DNA of 64,000 nucleotides, from contig CALKOT010000029.1 of assembly GCA_938092015.1 (NCBI GenBank), positions 1 through 64,000 on the forward strand. Direction: 5' to 3'. Positions 59,733 to 64,000 of this stretch are shown here, piece after piece. Made by a program: the position numbers and the translations under genes. The notes under the pieces are model-generated. The model was not told the DNA's origin. It saw only the letters and a list, made by a program, of their open reading frames with translations, and did no database searches. Position 1 is the stretch's first letter. Every line of letters begins with the position of its first letter. This DNA is from an uncultured Paracoccaceae bacterium (lineage in GTDB: Bacteria; Pseudomonadota; Alphaproteobacteria; Rhodobacterales; Rhodobacteraceae).

Positions 59733-60764
59733 ATGTTAACGTACATTCTTCGCCGAAGCATCACGATGGCTTGGACGCTGCTGGCCATTTCCGTCCTGAT
59801 TTTTGCGATCATCAACCTGCCCGATGGCAACTACCTGACCAACCAGATTCGCGAGTTGATGGTAACGGGCGAAGAAGCCTCTATCGCCAAGGCCAAATTC
59901 CTCTTGCAGCAGTATTCGCTGGATAAGCCACTGGTCGAGCAATACGCAATTTGGCTTGGCGTCTGGCCAGGGCCGAACGGGTTTTCGGGCATTCTTCAGG
60001 GCGATTTCGGCTACTCTTTCGAGCTTGACCGACCTGTGTCGGATATCGTCACCGAAAGCATGTGGTTCACCATTGGCCTGAACCTCGTTGTGGTTCTCTT
60101 CGTCTACATGACGGCCTTGCCGCTTGGTGCGCTTGCCGCTGTTCGTGCAAACACTTGGATTGATTATCTCACTTCGCTGATCGGATATCTTGGTTTGGCA
60201 ACACCCAACTTCCTGCTGGCGCTTGTCCTTATGTACTATGGCAACAAGGCGGTTGGCCTGCCGATCGGGGGGGGCATGGCCAAGGAATTCCTCGATGAAC
60301 CGATGAGCTTTGCCAAATTCGGTTCCATCATGTTGCACATGATCGCCCCGGTGATCGTCATCGGAACGGCAGGCATGGCCGGTATGACACGCCGTCTTCG
60401 CGCCAACCTGATGGATGAACTGAGTAAGCCTTATGTCACAACGGCTGAGGCCAAGGGCGTTTCGCCAACACGCACTGTCGTGAAGTATCCGCTTCGCATG
60501 GCGCTCAACCCGTTCATCGCTGATATTGGAAACCTTTTGCCGCAACTCGTGTCGGGCTCGGTCCTTGTTTCGGTTGTGATGAGTTTGCCGACGATTGGGC
60601 CGATCCTGTTAAGCGCGCTTCGTTCGCAGGATATTTTCCTTTCGGGCTTTATCCTTTTGTTCGTGTCCGCCCTGACGTTGGTTGGCATGTTAATCTCTGA
60701 CCTTCTGCTTGCAGTGGTCGACCCTCGCATCAGACTTGCCGGAAAATCGGGGAACCAGCGATGA
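59733..60764 (+). CDS. Peptide ABC transporter permease (YejB type)
   Basis: A 343-residue inner-membrane permease with six helices, DppB/YejB type. LTYILRRSITMAWTLLAISVLIF begins the protein, GDFGYSFELDRPVSDI follows, and the EAA loop (TTAEAKGVSPTRTVV) is at about 237-251. It lies 18 bp after the receptor gene and overlaps the next permease gene by four bases. Confidence 0.93.
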   Translation: MLTYILRRSITMAWTLLAISVLIFAIINLPDGNYLTNQIRELMVTGEEASIAKAKFLLQQYSLDKPLVEQYAIWLGVWPGPNGFSGILQGDFGYSFELDRPVSDIVTESMWFTIGLNLVVVLFVYMTALPLGALAAVRANTWIDYLTSLIGYLGLATPNFLLALVLMYYGNKAVGLPIGGGMAKEFLDEPMSFAKFGSIMLHMIAPVIVIGTAGMAGMTRRLRANLMDELSKPYVTTAEAKGVSPTRTVVKYPLRMALNPFIADIGNLLPQLVSGSVLVSVVMSLPTIGPILLSALRSQDIFLSGFILLFVSALTLVGMLISDLLLAVVDPRIRLAGKSGNQR

Positions 60765-61915
60765 GCAGCACTGATCCCGACCATCATTTCGTCGCCCAGG
60801 ACGATTATGACGAGAATGCCGATATTCAGATGCTGGATCGCGCAGATCTTGACGCGCCGACCTGGCTTTTGATCTGGCGGCGCTTTCTGCGTCACAAGTT
60901 GGGTGTCGCTTCAGGCATTTACCTTCTGGTGATCTACCTGGCGCTACCTTTCATCGATTTCCTGACGCCGTATCACTACACGACGCGCGATATTGAACAC
61001 ATCTATGCGCCGCCGCAGCCGGTTCGTTTTGTGCACGAAAACTATGTTGGCCTGCATACCTATCCAACTGAAGAATTCTTTGACCTTGAGACGTTTCAGG
61101 TGAAGTCAAAGGTCGATTGGACCACCCCTGTTCCGATCCCGATCCTGTCCAATTGCGGGAAAAGCTATCATTTGCTTGGTCTGTTCGAGACGAACTTTCG
61201 CCTGATCTGTCCACCGGAAGGATACACACTTTACCTTCTTGGGACTGACAGGTTGGGGCGCGATGTCCATTCCAGGATCATGCACGGCGCCCAGCTATCG
61301 CTGACTGTCGGACTGATCGGTGTGACGGTCAGCTTCGCGATTGGTCTATTTCTTGGCGGGGCCGCTGGCTATTTTGGCGGTTGGATCGACAGCATGGTGA
61401 TGCGGGCGATTGAGATTATCCGAAGTATGCCAGAACTGCCGATATGGTTGGCGTTGTCAGCCGCGATACCGGCGAACTGGGGGCCCGTTGCCGTCTTCTT
61501 TGTTATATCCATCATCCTTGGCCTTCTAGATTGGCCGGGGCTGGCAAGGGCAGTCAGGTCCAAGTTCCTGTCGCTTAGGGAAGAGGATTATGTGAAGGCG
61601 GCTGAACTGATGGGCGCCAGACCACGCCGGATCATTACGGCGCACATGATGCCCAACTTCATGAGCCACCTTGTAGCGTCCGCGACGCTATCTATCCCTG
61701 CGATGATCCTCGGTGAAACAGCGCTGTCATTCCTCGGCCTTGGCCTCAGGCCACCTGCTGTATCCTGGGGGTTGATGCTGAACGATGCGCTGGATCTGAC
61801 CGTGGTTGAGATCTATCCGTGGCTGCTGATGCCACTGGTGCCAGTCATCATGGTTGTCCTAGCGTTCAGCTTTCTCGGCGATGGTCTGAGGGATGCGCTG
61901 GATCCATATTCGTAA
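60761..61915 (+). CDS. Peptide ABC transporter permease (YejE type)
   Basis: A 384-residue second permease, DppC/YejE type. A first helix near 48-70 is followed by a long periplasmic loop, the block GTDRLGRDVHSRIMHGAQLSLTVGLIG (about 163-189), and the EAA loop VKAAELMGARPRRIITAHMMPN. The C-terminus GDGLRDALDPYS is typical. It pairs with the preceding permease gene by a 4-bp overlap and ends the operon, which is closed by two hairpins. Confidence 0.93.
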   Translation: MSSTDPDHHFVAQDDYDENADIQMLDRADLDAPTWLLIWRRFLRHKLGVASGIYLLVIYLALPFIDFLTPYHYTTRDIEHIYAPPQPVRFVHENYVGLHTYPTEEFFDLETFQVKSKVDWTTPVPIPILSNCGKSYHLLGLFETNFRLICPPEGYTLYLLGTDRLGRDVHSRIMHGAQLSLTVGLIGVTVSFAIGLFLGGAAGYFGGWIDSMVMRAIEIIRSMPELPIWLALSAAIPANWGPVAVFFVISIILGLLDWPGLARAVRSKFLSLREEDYVKAAELMGARPRRIITAHMMPNFMSHLVASATLSIPAMILGETALSFLGLGLRPPAVSWGLMLNDALDLTVVEIYPWLLMPLVPVIMVVLAFSFLGDGLRDALDPYS

Positions 61916-61918
61916 CAG

Positions 61919-61994
61919 TCCTCCTTCGGAGGAATTTGCTGCGAGAGTTACATTCTTTACATAGAAGCGGGGCCGTGCGCTCCCGCTTCTATGT
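61919..61994 (+). terminator. Two hairpins closing the peptide importer operon
   Basis: TCCTCC pairs with GGAGGA around TTC (61919-61933). A long perfect stem then pairs CATAGAAGCGGG (61960-61971) with CCCGCTTCTATG (61982-61993) around ten bases and is followed by TTATTG. The second is a good terminator and can serve the convergent acyl-CoA synthetase gene too. Confidence 0.8.
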
Positions 61995-62037
61995 TATTGA
62001 AATGCTACCCAGCTAACCATCTCACCTAAAGCGAAAA

Positions 62038-63663
62038 TCAGAGGGCTTTAGCCCTCTGCCGCAGTTCAAACTTCTGCACTTTACCGGTGGAGGTTTTTGG
62101 AAGTTCATCGAAAATCACCGATTTCGGCGCCTTAAAGGCCGCCATATGCTCACGGCAGTATGCGGTCAGATCAGCTTCGTTCGCATTTGCACCTGCCTTC
62201 AGTTCGACAAATGCGCAGGGGGTTTCACCCCATTTTTCATCTGGGCGCGCAACTACTGCGCAAGCGGCGATAGCCGGATGTTTGAAAAGGACGTCTTCTA
62301 TCTCAATCGATGAAATGTTCTCACCACCTGAGATGATGATGTCCTTGGCGCGGTCCTTTAACTGAATATAGCCGTCCGCGTGCATCACGCCGAGATCGCC
62401 GGTGTGGAACCAACCGCCTTCAAACGCCTCGTCCGTCGCCTTCGGGTTCTTCAGATACCCTTTCATGACGACATTGCCCCGGCACATCACCTCGCCAATT
62501 GTTTCGCCATCGGCAGGGGTTTCCGCCATGGTTTCAGGGTCTCGAACTGTCAGGCCATCCAGCGCCAGATATCGTACGCCCTGGCGTGATTTCAGCTTGG
62601 CTTGCGCCGCTTTTTCCAGCGCACGCCATTCCGGTTTCCATTCGTTGATCACGGCGGGGCCGTAGATTTCGGTCAATCCATATAGGTGTGTGACGTTGAA
62701 CCCAGCATCGCCCATTGCGGCAAGCACAGCCTCTGGCGGTGGCGCGGCGGCTGTCAAAAACTCAACCGTGCGGGGTAGGTCGCGCTTTTCGTCGTCTGGC
62801 GCGGCAAGCAAAGTCTGCATCACAATCGGCGCGCCGCAAAGGTGGGTGACGCCCGCATCGGCGATGGCGTCGAAGATAGGCTTTGCGCGGACTGCGCGCA
62901 GACAGACATGCGTTCCGGAAATCGCGGACATCGTCCACGGAAAACACCAGCCGTTGCAGTGGAACATTGGCAGGGTCCAAAGATAAACGGCATTGCTGTT
63001 CATCTGTGCGTGCATGGCATTGCCAGTGGCAAGCAACGTTGCGCCCCGATGATGATATACCACGCCCTTGGGGTTACCTGTCGTGCCCGAGGTGTAATTC
63101 AGCGCGATGGCGTCCCATTCATCGTCTGGCATGACCCAGGCATAATCAGGATCACCGCTTGCAACGAAGTCTTCATAATCCGATGCGCCCAACGATGCGG
63201 CGACACCGGATTCAGGATCGGCGTATTCGATAACTTTGGGATTGGCATTGCAGATATTCAACGCTTCAGCCGCCAGAGGGGCCAACTCGCTGTCTACTAT
63301 CAGTACCTTGGCTTCGCCGTGATCCAGGATAAAGGCGATGCCCTCAGCGTCCAGCCGTGTGTTCAACGCATTCAGTACGCCGCCGCACATCGGAACGCCG
63401 TAATGCGCTTCAAGCATTGCCGGTGTGTTCAGTAAAAGCGCTGCGACGGTGTCGTTCTTGCCAATGCCTTCAGCGGCCAGCGACGACGCCAACTGCCGCG
63501 ATCGGGCGTAAAATTGCGAATAGGACCGGCGCAAGGGGCCGTGAATGATCGCCGTCTTATGAGGGTTCACAGTTGCGGCGCGTTCCAGAAACGGCAGGGG
63601 GGACAGAGGAACGTGGTTGGCCGGATTGCGGCCGAGATCGGTGTCATATTGTGAAGCAGTCAT
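62038..63663 (-). CDS. Acyl-CoA synthetase (AMP-forming)
   Basis: A 541-residue ANL-superfamily ligase that activates a carboxylic acid as acyl-AMP and then acyl-CoA. LNYTSGTTGNPKGVVYHH at about 180-197 is the P-loop signature, HLYGLTEIYGPAVINEW near 323 binds ATP, GWFHTGDLGVMHADGYIQLKDRAKDIIISGGENIS the hinge, and KTSTGKVQKFELR the C-terminal lysine. Closest in layout to medium-chain or methylmercaptopropionate-type ligases (DmdB is common in roseobacters), but the substrate cannot be read from sequence. GGAGG precedes the ATG at 63663. It is convergent with the peptide importer genes. Confidence 0.9.
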   Translation of the reverse strand: MTASQYDTDLGRNPANHVPLSPLPFLERAATVNPHKTAIIHGPLRRSYSQFYARSRQLASSLAAEGIGKNDTVAALLLNTPAMLEAHYGVPMCGGVLNALNTRLDAEGIAFILDHGEAKVLIVDSELAPLAAEALNICNANPKVIEYADPESGVAASLGASDYEDFVASGDPDYAWVMPDDEWDAIALNYTSGTTGNPKGVVYHHRGATLLATGNAMHAQMNSNAVYLWTLPMFHCNGWCFPWTMSAISGTHVCLRAVRAKPIFDAIADAGVTHLCGAPIVMQTLLAAPDDEKRDLPRTVEFLTAAAPPPEAVLAAMGDAGFNVTHLYGLTEIYGPAVINEWKPEWRALEKAAQAKLKSRQGVRYLALDGLTVRDPETMAETPADGETIGEVMCRGNVVMKGYLKNPKATDEAFEGGWFHTGDLGVMHADGYIQLKDRAKDIIISGGENISSIEIEDVLFKHPAIAACAVVARPDEKWGETPCAFVELKAGANANEADLTAYCREHMAAFKAPKSVIFDELPKTSTGKVQKFELRQRAKAL

Positions 63664-63837
63664 GTCCTGCGGGCCTCCCACGCCAAATGTCTTTTCCCTG
63701 AATACGGGGCAAGCGCCGTGAGAATCAACGCATTAACTGCCAGTTGTTGCGGCATACTCTTGTTGGGGCTGATGATTCGATGCGGTATTCACCTAATGGG
63801 TGAGTGATAGTTGTCCGAAGAAGCGAAGGGATGCAGG

Positions 63838-64000
63838 ATGCATATGCTGGAAAGCGCGATGGCGTTCGCCGTCGTCATGATCATTTTCTCCACTATTGTA
63901 ACCGGTCTGGTTGAAGCATTTCTGCGTCTATTGGTGCTTAGACAAAAATCGTTGGGCCGGGCGCTGGAACAATTACTGCAAAGAGAAGTTCAACCTGCGT
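63838..64000 (+). CDS. Small membrane protein, truncated by the window end
   Basis: The frame starts with an ATG preceded by GAAGGGATGCAGG and reads MHMLESAMAFAVVMII, then a membrane helix (FSTIVTGLVEAFLRLLVL) and a basic segment; it is still open at the last base. It is too short to recognise. The divergent acyl-CoA synthetase start is 174 bp away. Confidence 0.5.
   Translation, partial: MHMLESAMAFAVVMIIFSTIVTGLVEAFLRLLVLRQKSLGRALEQLLQREVQPA

Overview
The window looks like part of the chromosome of an alphaproteobacterium of the Rhodobacterales (Roseobacter group). The evidence is about 60% GC coding sequence, a clustered TCA-cycle and ethylmalonyl-CoA-pathway locus (sdhCDA, mch, mcl2, mdh, sucCD, sucAB, lpd) laid out as I recall it from Rhodobacter and roseobacters, TRAP transporters, MttB-type methyltransferases, and Flp-type pilins. 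No rRNA, tRNA, CRISPR array, transposase or integrase was recognised.

Layout. 1-3.0 kb: sdhC-sdhD-sdhA and a 54-residue ORF on the minus strand; sdhB is presumably just off the left edge. 3.4-5.8 kb: a GH19-like lysozyme/chitinase, an SDR-fold protein that lacks the catalytic Tyr/Lys pair, and two tandem Flp-like pilin genes, the first frameshifted. 5.8-10.2 kb: mesaconyl-CoA hydratase (mch), a frame-disrupted RTX protein, a DUF1737 protein, an NnrU-family membrane protein, (3S)-malyl-CoA thioesterase (mcl2) and a VOC protein. 10.6-16.4 kb: a small secreted protein, then an export cassette made of an RND/MMPL transporter fused to a LolA-like domain, an outer-membrane barrel and a TetR regulator. 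16.4-18.5 kb: pepT and a TauE/SafE exporter. 18.6-31.4 kb: mdh, a decayed sulfotransferase gene, then sucC-lipoprotein-sucD-fkbM-sucA-sucB-thioesterase-MAPEG-lpd as one tight operon, and a YjbR-family gene.

31.4-38.7 kb: an IclR regulator, a TerC-type exporter, a TRAP transporter (DctP plus fused DctQM), an SDR and a zinc alcohol dehydrogenase; this looks like a sugar-acid or polyol uptake and oxidation module. 38.7-43.8 kb: an MttB-superfamily methyltransferase that is intact, flanked by a LysR gene and a dimethylglycine-dehydrogenase-like gene that are each broken by one in-frame stop. 44-50.2 kb: a HEPN-like orphan, TetR, a two-subunit Mo/Fe-S dehydrogenase (isoquinoline 1-oxidoreductase type) with a dihaem cytochrome, an outer-membrane barrel and an FMN reductase. 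50.2-55.8 kb: a degenerate ATP-dependent DNA ligase next to its partner exonuclease, then aroC, an L,D-transpeptidase, a GNAT protein and Mrp/ApbC. 56-63.7 kb: a YejFABE-type peptide ABC importer and an acyl-CoA synthetase. The right edge cuts a small membrane protein.

The main theme is a healthy central-metabolism core carrying many broken accessory genes. Five genes (pilin, RTX, sulfotransferase, LysR, DMGDH-like) have between one and three small lesions each, and two more (DNA ligase, SDR) keep an open frame but have lost catalytic residues. I found no fully convincing new system. The most unusual items are the catalytically gutted DNA ligase kept next to its exonuclease, the RND-LolA fusion with an internal ribosome-binding site, the lipoprotein embedded between sucC and sucD, and the half-decayed methylamine-type locus. 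Single-base lesions could be assembly errors, and I cannot exclude that from the sequence alone.
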